A DNA stretch of 19,204 nucleotides, from the NCBI GenBank assembly GCA_947372225.1, contig CANBSV010000051.1, positions 1-19,204 of the forward strand, read 5' to 3'. The translations under genes and the position numbers were made by a program. The notes beneath the pieces were generated by a model that worked only from the letters and a program-made list of their open reading frames with translations, was not told the origin of the DNA and did no database searches. The DNA comes from Burkholderiales bacterium. Its GTDB lineage: Bacteria; Pseudomonadota; Gammaproteobacteria; Burkholderiales; Burkholderiaceae_C. Of the stretch, positions 1 through 6,964 are shown one piece after another; positions within the stretch are counted from its first letter, which is position 1; every line of letters starts with the position of its first letter.

Positions 1-173
1 GAGAGATAGTGCAGCGTCGCCGCTCCGCGATATGCCTGGGCGTGGGCGTGGCGCAGTCTTGGGAAGGCGCCGCGTTCATCGAAGTCCCGTTCCACCGTGG
101 TGGTGAGCCACAGCAGCACAGTATCCAAGGGCGGCGCGCTGCTCGCCGTCTGGTTGAAAATAGCCTCAGCCAT
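1..173 (-). CDS. Partial unknown protein (N-terminal 57 residues)
   Basis: An open frame begins with an ATG at 173 and runs off the left edge. It begins MAEAIFNQTASSAPP and continues with an amphipathic, Arg/His-rich stretch (DERGAFPRLRHAHAQAYR). The start is well supported: a near-perfect Shine-Dalgarno GGAGGT lies 6 bases upstream on the minus strand. I do not recognise the family, and no signal peptide or membrane segment is visible in what is present. It follows the integrase gene on the same strand after about 154 bases, so it is probably element cargo or an element-maintenance gene. The start is reasonably sure; the function is unknown. Confidence 0.6.
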   Translation of the reverse strand, partial: MAEAIFNQTASSAPPLDTVLLWLTTTVERDFDERGAFPRLRHAHAQAYRGAATLHYL

Positions 174-179
174 GTTTGG

Positions 180-185
180 ACCTCC
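180..185 (-). promoter_or_regulatory. Strong ribosome binding site of the partial left-edge gene
   Basis: On the minus strand the bases read GGAGGT, 6 bases before the ATG at 173. This is close to the ideal anti-16S match and is the main reason for accepting the truncated frame as a real gene. The 174-327 stretch between this gene and the integrase shows no other gene and no clear terminator. Confidence 0.6.
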
Positions 186-327
186 ATCGTCCTTCTTGGT
201 CAGGGGTCGGTCGCTGTTAGCGCAGCTTCCGGCCCCGTCTGTTACCGGCATCCGGCCGGCGCGGTTTCAACTCATAACGCCATGAATTTGCGAGGGAATT
301 TGGGGCTGACTTGTCGGCCAACAAGGC

Positions 328-1560
328 TCAGGCGCGCTGTGCGTTCAATGGCACCACCTCGCCCTTGATTTCGGGCTTTGCAACAAACGCGGCCCATTCG
401 GTCATCAGCCGGCGCCGCTTCTCGAACAAGTCTCCACGCCGGTAGGCCGCCTCCACCTTGTCAGTGATCGTGTGTGCCAGCGCCATCTCGGCCACCTCTC
501 GTGGGTAGTTCGTGCGCTCGCTGCACCAGTCGCGAAACGTCGAGCGGAAACCGTGCGGCACCGCATCGACCTCCATGCGACGCATCACGGCCACCAAAGT
601 CATATCCGAGAGCACCCTACCGCGCGGCGCCGGGAAAACCAAGTCGCTACCCGCAATGCGCGGCAAAGCGCGCAGCAAGTCGAGCGCGGCCTGTGAGAGC
701 GGAACGCGATGTTCCTTGCCCGCCTTCATGCGCTCGCCCGGAACGGTCCATGTGGCCGCATCGAGGTCCATCTCAGCCCACGTTGCCCCACGTACCTCGC
801 CAGACCTCGCCGCAGTCAGGATGACGAATTCAAGCGCTCTGGCGCCAGTGCCCTCGCGCGCCCGCAAACACTTCATGAACGCACCGATCTCGCCCACAGG
901 CACGGCGGCGTGGTGGCCGGTCTTGGCAATCTTCCCCGGCGCCGCTAGCAACTGGTCCAAGTGCCCCTTCCAGCGCGCCGGGTTCGATCCTTCCCGATAG
1001 CCGCGGGCGGTCGCCCAATCAAGCACCGACTCAATGCGGCCACGCAGCCGCGATGCCGTTTCTGTCTTTGTCTTCCAGATCGGCTCGAGCACGGCCATAA
1101 CGTGCGGCAATCCGACATCGCGAACCTGCAAAGCGCCTAGGGTCGGGTAGGTGCTCGCCAGCGTGTTGCGCCACTGCTCGCCGTGCTTCGCGTTGCGCCA
1201 GCTCGATTCGTGGGCCTCGATATACGCAAGAGCGGATGCCTTGAACGTAAACGCTTTCGCTTGTTCGGCCCGCAACACACTAGCCGCTGCCTTGCGCTCG
1301 GCGATGGGGTCCGCGCCCTTGTCGGCCTTTTCGCGCTCCTCGCGGGCTCGGCGCCTCGCATCGGCAAGCGTCACGTCAGGAAAGCCGCCTAGACCCATTT
1401 CGCGCCGCTTGCCAGCCACGGAAAAGCGCAGCACCCAACTTCGTGCGCCGCTTGGCTGGACCTGCATTGCCAGACCTGCCACACCACCGACGAAGTGAAG
1501 ACCAGGCGCACGAAGCCGCCCAACCTCAAGCGCTGACAACTCCTGCGACTTCCTCGGCAT
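328..1560 (-). CDS. P4-type tyrosine recombinase (integrase)
   Basis: A 410-residue site-specific recombinase, the usual length for the P4/DUF4102 integrases that insert genomic islands into the 3' ends of tRNA genes. Residues 1-95 carry the N-terminal arm-binding domain of this family (SGARSWVLRF, MGLGGFPDVTLADAR). Residues about 100-200 form the core-binding SAM-like domain. The C-terminal catalytic domain has all expected residues: R252 in TAARSGEVRG, K279 or K282 in MKAGKEHRVPL, H336-x-x-R339 in PHGFRSTFRDW, H363 in ALAHTI and the nucleophile Y373 in VEAAYRRGDL. It therefore looks intact and active. The start ATG at 1560 has a GGGG-type ribosome site about 9 bases upstream. It is transcribed away from the putative att site at about 1701-1720, the normal arrangement in P4-like islands, so the element should extend leftwards. 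Confidence 0.95.
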   Translation of the reverse strand: MPRKSQELSALEVGRLRAPGLHFVGGVAGLAMQVQPSGARSWVLRFSVAGKRREMGLGGFPDVTLADARRRAREEREKADKGADPIAERKAAASVLRAEQAKAFTFKASALAYIEAHESSWRNAKHGEQWRNTLASTYPTLGALQVRDVGLPHVMAVLEPIWKTKTETASRLRGRIESVLDWATARGYREGSNPARWKGHLDQLLAAPGKIAKTGHHAAVPVGEIGAFMKCLRAREGTGARALEFVILTAARSGEVRGATWAEMDLDAATWTVPGERMKAGKEHRVPLSQAALDLLRALPRIAGSDLVFPAPRGRVLSDMTLVAVMRRMEVDAVPHGFRSTFRDWCSERTNYPREVAEMALAHTITDKVEAAYRRGDLFEKRRRLMTEWAAFVAKPEIKGEVVPLNAQRA

Positions 1561-1580
1561 ATCTGACCCCTACATCGACC

Positions 1581-1594
1581 CATCATCAATGATG
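1581..1594. repeat. Inverted repeat CATCAT-ca-ATGATG, possible operator
   Basis: Two perfect 6-base arms are separated by 2 bases. They lie between the predicted -10 box and the start of the integrase. A further related ATGATG occurs at 1602-1607, inside the -10 region. Such spacing is typical for autoregulation, but short palindromes also arise by chance. Confidence 0.35.
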
Positions 1595-1601
1595 TGATTG
1601 C

Positions 1602-1630
1602 ATGATGTACGGTGAAGCGATGTGAGTCAA
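1602..1630 (-). promoter_or_regulatory. Predicted sigma70-type integrase promoter
   Basis: Read on the minus strand, TTGACT (1630-1625) is followed after exactly 17 bases by CATCAT (1607-1602), matching the -35 consensus at 5 of 6 and the -10 consensus at 4 of 6. It sits about 40 bases upstream of the integrase start codon. The inverted repeat CATCAT-ca-ATGATG at 1581-1594 lies just downstream of the -10 box, where a repressor or the integrase itself could bind. This is a consensus match by eye only. Confidence 0.4.
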
Positions 1631-1700
1631 TAGATGGTTGATTAACATAGGTGATATGCACTTTCTCGAAGTGTCATGAGACGGTGTAAAGTACGATCCC

Positions 1701-1720
1701 GGCGGACCTCCTCTCCACCA
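1701..1720 (+). other. Putative attachment site: tRNA-3'-end-like sequence
   Basis: The segment ends CCTCTCCACCA, the form of a tRNA acceptor 3' strand plus discriminator and CCA (tRNA-Ser or tRNA-Tyr-like). It is followed 11 bases later by a strong terminator, as after a real tRNA gene. No complete tRNA can be folded here: the bases upstream do not give a T-arm of correct length. This is what is expected where an island has split a tRNA or tmRNA gene and left only its 3' end beside the integrase. The second att copy and the intact RNA gene would lie outside the window. The assignment is inference. Confidence 0.35.
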
Positions 1721-1731
1721 CAAAGCAAGCA

Positions 1732-1756
1732 AAAACGGGCCTTCGCGGCCCGTTTT
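1732..1756. terminator. Strong bidirectional hairpin terminator
   Basis: AAAACGGGCC and GGCCCGTTTT form a perfect 10-base-pair stem around the loop TTCGC, with A-runs and T-runs at the two feet, so it could terminate from either side. It separates the integrase region from the gene at 1796 and may originally have ended the RNA gene that served as the integration target. Confidence 0.8.
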
Positions 1757-1795
1757 CTATGAACTCATCAAACGCATCAACCTTCGAGGTGATCC

Positions 1796-2107
1796 ATGCG
1801 ATTTCTTGTCAAAGTGAACATCCCTGTCGAGGCGGGGAACGCCGCGGTGAAGGCCGGGAAACTGGGCGCGATCATCCAGACCATCCTTGCCGACCTCAAG
1901 CCTGAGGCCGTTTATTTCACGGATGACAACGGTCAACGGACCGCGTTGATCTTCCTGGACATGCACGATGCGTCCCAAATCCCGGCAATTGCCGAGCCGT
2001 GGTTCCTCGCACTGAATGCCAGCGTTTCCGTTCATCCGGTCATGGTGCCGGAGGATCTGGGAAAGGCGGGCAGCGCCTTCGAGGATGCGGTCAGCAAGTA
2101 CGGCTGA
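1796..2107 (+). CDS. Small conserved-looking protein of unknown function (103 residues)
   Basis: The 103-residue frame has an excellent ribosome site, GAGGTGAT at 1786-1793, just before the ATG. The sequence starts MRFLVKVNIPVEAGNAAVKAG. It alternates strand-like and helix-like segments (VNIPVEAG, AGKLGAIIQTILADLK, AVYFTD, RTALIFLDM, IPAIAEPWFLAL), which resembles a small ferredoxin-like or dimeric alpha/beta-barrel fold. I recognise it only as a type of uncharacterised short proteobacterial protein and assign no activity. It has no signal peptide or membrane segment, so it is probably cytoplasmic. It stands alone between the terminator at 1732-1756 and a 294-base gap before the PEP-CTERM gene. 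Confidence 0.75.
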   Translation: MRFLVKVNIPVEAGNAAVKAGKLGAIIQTILADLKPEAVYFTDDNGQRTALIFLDMHDASQIPAIAEPWFLALNASVSVHPVMVPEDLGKAGSAFEDAVSKYG

Positions 2108-2257
2108 GCGCGAAACAAACACCTGAATCATCGCCGCCTCAGCGGCCGAAAGCTGCCCCTTGATGCTGCCGGGTCTGACGGTGTTGGGTACCGCGGCAAG
2201 GCGAATTCATCGCAGTCGTCCCTGCCCGGCTCGGCTGTAACAAAAAATTCATGCAAA

Positions 2258-2273
2258 CCCCCTGAACAGGGGG
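2258..2273. repeat. Palindrome CCCCCTG-AA-CAGGGGG upstream of the PEP-CTERM gene
   Basis: Two perfect 7-base arms surround AA, preceded by TTCATGCAAA. It lies about 130 bases before the start of the PEP-CTERM gene in an intergenic stretch with no other gene, so it could be an operator. It lacks a T-run, so it is a poor terminator for the gene at 1796. A near copy of its left half occurs at 6530-6549. Confidence 0.5.
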
Positions 2274-2401
2274 TGTTCGGCAGCAGCGATTTTTGCGACA
2301 TTTTTCCCACGTTTGCCTGAAACAGATCGCTCGCAAGGCGATTCACGCCATCACGGGCGCCGCAAACGCCAATTTTGTGCTGCATCGCCTCGGAAAATGC
2401 C

Positions 2402-4840
2402 ATGAACTTTTCGTCTGCCCTGCGGCCATCGCGCGCCGCTGTCCGCTCCCAACCTCATGTCAACGCCTGGAAGCCAAACTGGCCCTCGCGTTCGGGCATG
2501 CCGCAACTGCTGGCTCCCTTGCTTGCCATTTCCATCGGGCTCATCGCGCACGATGAGGCTGCGGCTGTGGTGCCCGTTTGCGGGCCGGGCGTGTTTTCTC
2601 ATCTGAAATGCACGGTAGCTCTCACCGGCACAAACGCATGGGACCCTGCCTGGCTGGCAGATGGCAACGCGCTCGTGATCGACAGCAGCGGAAGAGGTCC
2701 CAGCCCTGGTGCCGGCATCTTGGGCGACCTGCCGTCCATTGCCGCATCCGGGGCAACTTTTTACAGCGGTGTGGTCTCGCTGCGCAGTGATCAGTACGGC
2801 CCCTTCGCCATCGACTTCACCGGAACCACACAACTGCTCGGCACCCAGTTACCCGGGCCGTTCGACGCGAACGACCAAAACGTCAAGAACCTGTCCTTCA
2901 TTGCCAGCATCTTCGACACCCAGGGGCTGGTGCTGAACAACACGGCCAACAGCACCTTTGTTCAGAAGAACAACGGCCAATTGGCGCTTTTGCAAAACGT
3001 GGTCTTCAACAACTACGGCACGTTCAGGCTTGAGGGCACGGGCGGCATCGCTGGCGGACCCGGTGCGCAGGCCAGCTTCAACAACGTGGATTTCAACGGC
3101 TTGGTTGTCAAGACCGGCACCGGCACCGTCGTGATCAGCACGCCCTTCAACGAGACCAACGGAACGTTGGCCGTGGCTGCGGGGCAAGTGACGTTGACGG
3201 GTGGCGGCACGTACGACGGCTTCGCCAAGCTCTTCGCTGATTCCGCGGGACTGGACGGAATCACTGCAAAGGGCGACCACCCGACCGGCTACGGCATCGT
3301 TTTCGACGGCGGCAAAACCAACCCCACCGTTTTTAGCGGGATTGTCCGGACCGAGACCGGGTCCTTTCAGCAAGCCGCGGACTCGGCCATACAAGTGACA
3401 GGCGGCGGCTATTGGGCGCAAAACGCGACGTTCAGCAACTCGGGGAACATCACGGTGCAAGGCGGCGGCACCATGAGTTACTACAGCGTCGATGCGAAGT
3501 TGATCAACGAGAGCGGCGGCACGTTGAGCTTCGAGTCGGGCAGCACAGGTACTTTCTACCAATTGGAGAACAAGGGCACCTTCACGGGGAACGGCGCCAA
3601 CGTGTCCGTTGGTCGGACGCTGATCAACTCCGGCAGCCTGAACCTGCAGGGAGGTTCGCTGACCGCTTACGCGGATGCCACCAACACCAGCACGGGTCAG
3701 ATGACTCTGACCGATTCGACCGCGAGTTTCCAAAACCTCGACAACGCCGGCGCGGCGAACTTCGTCGACACGTCATTGACCGTGGACCAGGTTCTGACTT
3801 TGCGCAAGGGCGGGACGGTCCTGATTCAAGGCAGCGCCTCTCGGCCGGGAGCCACCATCAACTCGGTACAGCCATTGGGTGGAACGTTGGAGGTGGACAA
3901 GGCCGACGTCACGGTGAAATCCGGGTTCCTCGAGACCGACCCCAACACGTCGGCGCCGTTGTCGTCCATCAAGGCGGGCAGCAAGCTCGTGCTGCGCAAC
4001 GACGCCGTGTTGACGCTGTCTGAACTGCACACGCAGTCCCCACCCGACGCCCCGTCGCCCACGCTGGTGTCAAACGCCGGAGACATTGAGTTGCACGACA
4101 CCGCGCGCATCGTGGGCGCGGACGGCAACGCCGCTCTGCCCAACCTGACGCAGAACCTTTCCTTCGCCAGGCTGGCCTTGCTGGACGGTGCAGTGCTCAC
4201 GTTGAACGGTGACCTGACCAACGCCGGCACCCTGGTCATCGGTACGGGCAGCACGCTGAATGCACAAAACCTCACCCAGACGGATGGCGTCCTGACCGTC
4301 GACGGCACGCTAGACAACGGCCAAAACGGCGGAGTGACAACGCTGCTGGGCGGCGTGCTCAACGGCACCGGAACGATCAACGGCGATGTGTTCGTGGGCG
4401 GCGGGCCTGGTGCGGCAATTTTCCGGCCCGGCCACAGCCCCGGCCAGATGACCATCAACGGCGGCCTGACCTTGTTGGCCGGCGGTGTGCTGGAGTTGGA
4501 AGTCCAACTCGGGCTCGACGGGAAGCTGCACTGGGACAACGTGACCGCCGACTGGATGAGCTTTGAACAGGGCAGCCTGATCAAAGTGCTGTTGGGGCCC
4601 AACCTGGCGGGGCTCGACGGGTTGTCGCTGGACCTGCTCACCTGCACCTACGGTTGCAGCTTCTTTGGCGATATCGAGATATTGGGCGATGCCGGCGGGT
4701 TAACCGGGGTGCTTGATGCAGATGGTTTCTTGTCCTTCTCCTCGACTGTGGCCGCCGTGCCTGAACCCGAAACCTACGCGCTCATGCTGGCTGGTTTGGG
4801 TGCCTTGGGCTTCATGGCCCGCCGGCGCAAGGCTGCCTGA
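2402..4840 (+). CDS. Large beta-rich PEP-CTERM sorted surface protein
   Basis: An exported protein of 812 residues. I chose the ATG at 2402; the frame is open further to a TTG at 2375. The N-terminus has a long basic region and a hydrophobic core (about residues 33-50, MPQLLAPLLAISIGLIA) with likely cleavage after DEAAA. The body is rich in Asn, Gly and Thr, with repeated N-x-G-T and GG-T turns (for example NNYGTFRLEGTGG, ESGGTLSFESG, NAGTLVIGTGSTL), pointing to a passenger-like parallel beta-helix. Cysteine pairs lie near the start (VCGPGVFSHLKC) and near the end (LTCTYGC). The last 27 residues are a textbook PEP-CTERM signal: VPEPETYALML, a hydrophobic stretch, then ARRRK. Such proteins are processed by an exosortase/EpsH-type membrane protease and linked to exopolysaccharide or biofilm. 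No exosortase gene is in the window. The exact role, such as adhesin or matrix protein, is not determined. Confidence 0.92.
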   Translation: MNFSSALRPSRAAVRSQPHVNAWKPNWPSRSGMPQLLAPLLAISIGLIAHDEAAAVVPVCGPGVFSHLKCTVALTGTNAWDPAWLADGNALVIDSSGRGPSPGAGILGDLPSIAASGATFYSGVVSLRSDQYGPFAIDFTGTTQLLGTQLPGPFDANDQNVKNLSFIASIFDTQGLVLNNTANSTFVQKNNGQLALLQNVVFNNYGTFRLEGTGGIAGGPGAQASFNNVDFNGLVVKTGTGTVVISTPFNETNGTLAVAAGQVTLTGGGTYDGFAKLFADSAGLDGITAKGDHPTGYGIVFDGGKTNPTVFSGIVRTETGSFQQAADSAIQVTGGGYWAQNATFSNSGNITVQGGGTMSYYSVDAKLINESGGTLSFESGSTGTFYQLENKGTFTGNGANVSVGRTLINSGSLNLQGGSLTAYADATNTSTGQMTLTDSTASFQNLDNAGAANFVDTSLTVDQVLTLRKGGTVLIQGSASRPGATINSVQPLGGTLEVDKADVTVKSGFLETDPNTSAPLSSIKAGSKLVLRNDAVLTLSELHTQSPPDAPSPTLVSNAGDIELHDTARIVGADGNAALPNLTQNLSFARLALLDGAVLTLNGDLTNAGTLVIGTGSTLNAQNLTQTDGVLTVDGTLDNGQNGGVTTLLGGVLNGTGTINGDVFVGGGPGAAIFRPGHSPGQMTINGGLTLLAGGVLELEVQLGLDGKLHWDNVTADWMSFEQGSLIKVLLGPNLAGLDGLSLDLLTCTYGCSFFGDIEILGDAGGLTGVLDADGFLSFSSTVAAVPEPETYALMLAGLGALGFMARRRKAA

Positions 4841-4857
4841 TCGCCCCAACACGGAAC

Positions 4858-4882
4858 AAAGCCCGCCGCCTGCGGGCTTTTT
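4858..4882 (+). terminator. Rho-independent terminator of the PEP-CTERM gene
   Basis: AAAGCCCGC and GCGGGCTTT form a perfect 9-base-pair stem around CGCCT, followed by further T residues, starting 18 bases after the stop codon. It shows that the PEP-CTERM gene is a single-gene transcript and that the next gene has its own promoter in 4883-5072, where I see no convincing consensus. Confidence 0.88.
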
Positions 4883-5072
4883 CTTGCCCAACCGTTGCGA
4901 TGTCCTTTGAATGGGGTATCCATATCCCGCCAGTTTCGGCAGAGTCTCGACCGGAGGCTCAGGGTTGAGACCGCAACAACACGGTCACTGAGCCAGGCCA
5001 CTCACACGCCAACCCCGCGAGCTGCACATCGCCAACAAATCGAACAACCTCCCGCCACCGGAGTTCCGACCC

Positions 5073-6323
5073 ATGCCCATGATGAAGCCGTCGATCAAGT
5101 CGCTGCCGAGAAACGTCCTCATGATGCTGGCCGTGATGCTGGCCGGTTCGACCGCGCACGCCCAGTTCCTGGACCTGCTCAAGGGTCAGGCGACCAAGGC
5201 GCTGCAAAAGCAGGTCGAAGACAAACCCGCTGACTCCCCGACCAAGGTTGATGGCCGCTCGGCATCGGGCAATTCGGGCAGCAACGGGACTCAGCCGTCG
5301 ACGCCCTCGCTGCAGGCGTATCAGGGCTATGACTTCGTGCCCGGCGACACCATCGTCTTCGAGGACAACTTCGACAAGGACGAGGACGGCGAATTCCCGT
5401 CGCATTGGAATCAGGGGGATGGCCAAGGCGCGGTCAATCTGTTCGCTGGCCAAAAGGCATTCACGGTCACCGCGGGAAGCCTGACTCAGGTGAGCCCGGC
5501 GATCAAGGCCAAGAAATACCTGGCGGACAGTTGGACGCTTGAATTCGACACCTACGCGATCGATGGCGCCGAGATGCCACGGATATTTCTCAATCCCGAC
5601 AACAAGGTGCGCGGGCCGGATCGATTTGCCTGGTCGGATTGGGTCGCCATGATCAATCTGAGCAAGGGCAATTTCTCTGACTTGCAACTCCAGACGCACA
5701 CGAAGGACCACGCCGACGAAGTGAACCTGCAAACGGCCAACCCCGAGTTCATGCAGAAGGCGAGCTTCAAGAATCAGTGGCACCACATCGCCGTCGCTTA
5801 CCGCGAAGGCCGTCTGAAGATCTACGTTGACCAGTTCCGGGTCTACTCGCTGCAAGACCTCGGCGTTCGCCCGCAGGCCATTGCGCTGGGTGCCGCCGGC
5901 GATCGGACCAAGCCGGGCGTCATCGCGAACGTGCGCATCGCCAACGGCGCCGGCATCAAGATCGGCGACACGAAGTTCACCGATGCCAAGATCGTCACCC
6001 ACGGCATCAACTTCGATACTGACAAGGCCACGCTCAAGCCCGAGAGCATGGGTACGTTCAATGCCATCGCGAAGGTCTTGAAGAACGACCCCGATGTCCG
6101 GTTCGAAATCCAGGGCCACACCGACAACAGCGGCGCTGCAGCGCGCAACCTGCAGCTGTCGCAGCAACGCGCGGATGCCGTGAAGCAGCAACTCGTCGCC
6201 ATGGGCGTTGACGACGCACGCCTGACCACGAAGGGACTCGGCGACACCAAACCGATGGCCGACAACGCATCGCTCGAAGGGCGGGCGAATAACCGCCGCG
6301 TGGAATTCCTCAAGATCAAGTAG
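5073..6323 (+). CDS. Exported LamG-like/OmpA-domain envelope protein
   Basis: A 416-residue protein. The N-terminus has a signal peptide: basic start, hydrophobic VLMMLAVMLAGST, likely signal peptidase I cleavage at AHA/Q near residue 30. Residues about 31-85 are a Ser/Pro/Gly-rich linker. Residues about 93-295 look like a concanavalin/LamG-type beta-sandwich (FEDNFDKDEDGEFPSHW, WTLEFDTYA, WHHIAVAYREGRLKIYVD), a fold used for carbohydrate or protein binding. Residues about 308-416 are an OmpA C-terminal peptidoglycan-binding domain, with NFDTDKATLKP, GHTDNSG (348-354), LSQQRADAV and the ending GRANNRRVEF. No outer-membrane beta-barrel is present, so it is probably periplasmic or lipid-independent and anchored to peptidoglycan. 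CGGAG lies upstream of the ATG at 5073; starts at 5079 and 5082 would leave the signal peptide usable. Confidence 0.9.
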   Translation: MPMMKPSIKSLPRNVLMMLAVMLAGSTAHAQFLDLLKGQATKALQKQVEDKPADSPTKVDGRSASGNSGSNGTQPSTPSLQAYQGYDFVPGDTIVFEDNFDKDEDGEFPSHWNQGDGQGAVNLFAGQKAFTVTAGSLTQVSPAIKAKKYLADSWTLEFDTYAIDGAEMPRIFLNPDNKVRGPDRFAWSDWVAMINLSKGNFSDLQLQTHTKDHADEVNLQTANPEFMQKASFKNQWHHIAVAYREGRLKIYVDQFRVYSLQDLGVRPQAIALGAAGDRTKPGVIANVRIANGAGIKIGDTKFTDAKIVTHGINFDTDKATLKPESMGTFNAIAKVLKNDPDVRFEIQGHTDNSGAAARNLQLSQQRADAVKQQLVAMGVDDARLTTKGLGDTKPMADNASLEGRANNRRVEFLKIK

Positions 6324-6550
6324 AGAGATTCGGCTCTGCCGTCGCCTTGTAGCCGACACAGGTTGGACCTGAACGCGGGTTCAAGTCGTTTGGGCCACGT
6401 GGCGCAAGACCAAACTTTTGTTTCAGGCGGCATGGGTGCTGATGCCCTCAACGCTAAGGGCTTGGGCCTGCGGGCAGCATCCGACGCACTCCGCCAGCGC
6501 CAACGCCGTCACGAACAGTTCATGCAACGCTCATGCAAAACCCCCTGAAT
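6324..6550. other. Intergenic stretch before the IS remnant
   Basis: No convincing gene on either strand. A short open frame of 61 residues at 6363-6548 has no usable ribosome site and no recognisable content. The right end carries two ATGCAA copies and the TCATGCAAAACCCCCTGAA motif, directly against the IS end. Confidence 0.4.
6530..6549 (+). repeat. Half copy of the 2258-2273 palindrome with its flank
   Basis: The sequence TCATGCAAAACCCCCTGAA matches TTCATGCAAACCCCCTGAA at 2248-2266 apart from one inserted A and the first base. At the first locus the motif continues into CAGGGGG; here the IS end starts instead. The second arm may have been lost when the IS inserted and the region was later deleted. 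Confidence 0.45.
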
Positions 6551-6730
6551 TGAACTGACCCCCAGAAGTTGGACAGGTTGAAGCTAGCAGCCCAACGCCT
6601 GAATTCGGTACTGCACCGGGCTCAGGCCGTTAAGTTTGAGCTTGATGCGTTGATGGTTGTAGTAATGAATGTAGCGGCGTAGCCCCGCCTTCAAGTCTTC
6701 GATGTCGGCGAATTTGTCGAGATAGAAGAA
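6551..6730 (-). mobile_element. IS3-family insertion sequence remnant (one end)
   Basis: The stretch begins TGAACTGACCCCCAGAAGTT, which closely resembles the terminal inverted repeat of IS3-family (IS150/IS3-group) elements. It is followed on the minus strand by the last 48 or so codons of the OrfB transposase. Only this end remains: the rest of the transposase and the other inverted repeat are missing, and foreign coding sequence starts at about 6728. The element cannot move. Confidence 0.85.
6584..6730 (-). pseudogene. C-terminal fragment of IS3-family OrfB transposase
   Basis: On the minus strand the frame reads EFFYLDKF, then LKAGLRRYIHYYNHQRIK, LKLNGLSPVQYR and a TAG stop. This is the unmistakable end of a DDE transposase of the IS3 family (YIHYYN, GLSPVQYR). 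The catalytic DDE residues lie upstream in intact copies and are absent here. The open frame runs on to about 6841, but the residues beyond about 6730 are the antisense of a LysR fragment and do not belong to the transposase. It has no start of its own and is non-functional. Confidence 0.88.
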
Positions 6731-6964
6731 TTCAAGTACCGGGTCAACAGCATCCTCACGGTGGCCGAACTGGTCGCTCAGGGCATGGGTATCGGCCTGT
6801 TGCCGCTCTTCCTGGCGCAGCAACGCAGCGACTTGCGGCAACTCGGTCCCGAGATCGTGGAATGCGAGACCGAGCTATGGCTGCTCACGCACACCGAGGC
6901 CCGGCATCTTCGGCGGGTCTCGGCCGTGTACCGGCATCTCGCCGAGCACCTGGTGCTTTTGTAG
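6728..6964 (+). pseudogene. C-terminal fragment of a LysR-family transcriptional regulator
   Basis: The plus-strand frame reads EFKYRVNSILTVAELVAQG, then MGIGLLPLFLAQ, and ends HLRRVSAVYRHLAEHLVLL with a TAG stop. This is the last quarter of the effector-binding domain of a LysR-type regulator (the V-x-x-G-x-GIGLLP motif is typical). The whole N-terminal DNA-binding helix-turn-helix and most of the effector domain are missing. A GTG at 6761 could start translation, but the product would lack any DNA-binding part. The break coincides with the IS3 remnant, so the gene was probably truncated by an IS insertion followed by deletion. Confidence 0.85.

Noticed and set aside
2270..2310. Possible sigma54 promoter before the PEP-CTERM gene
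   Set aside because: The GG and GC elements around 2279-2297 are 14 bases apart instead of 10, so the -24/-12 pattern is not met.
2849..3733. Minus-strand open frame inside the PEP-CTERM gene
   Set aside because: It is antisense to a repeat-rich but clearly coding region and has no family match.
4959..6359. A 466-codon open frame on the minus strand across the OmpA-domain gene
   Set aside because: It is antisense to a gene with clear signal peptide, LamG-like and OmpA motifs; its protein has no recognisable domain and arises from GC-rich codon bias.
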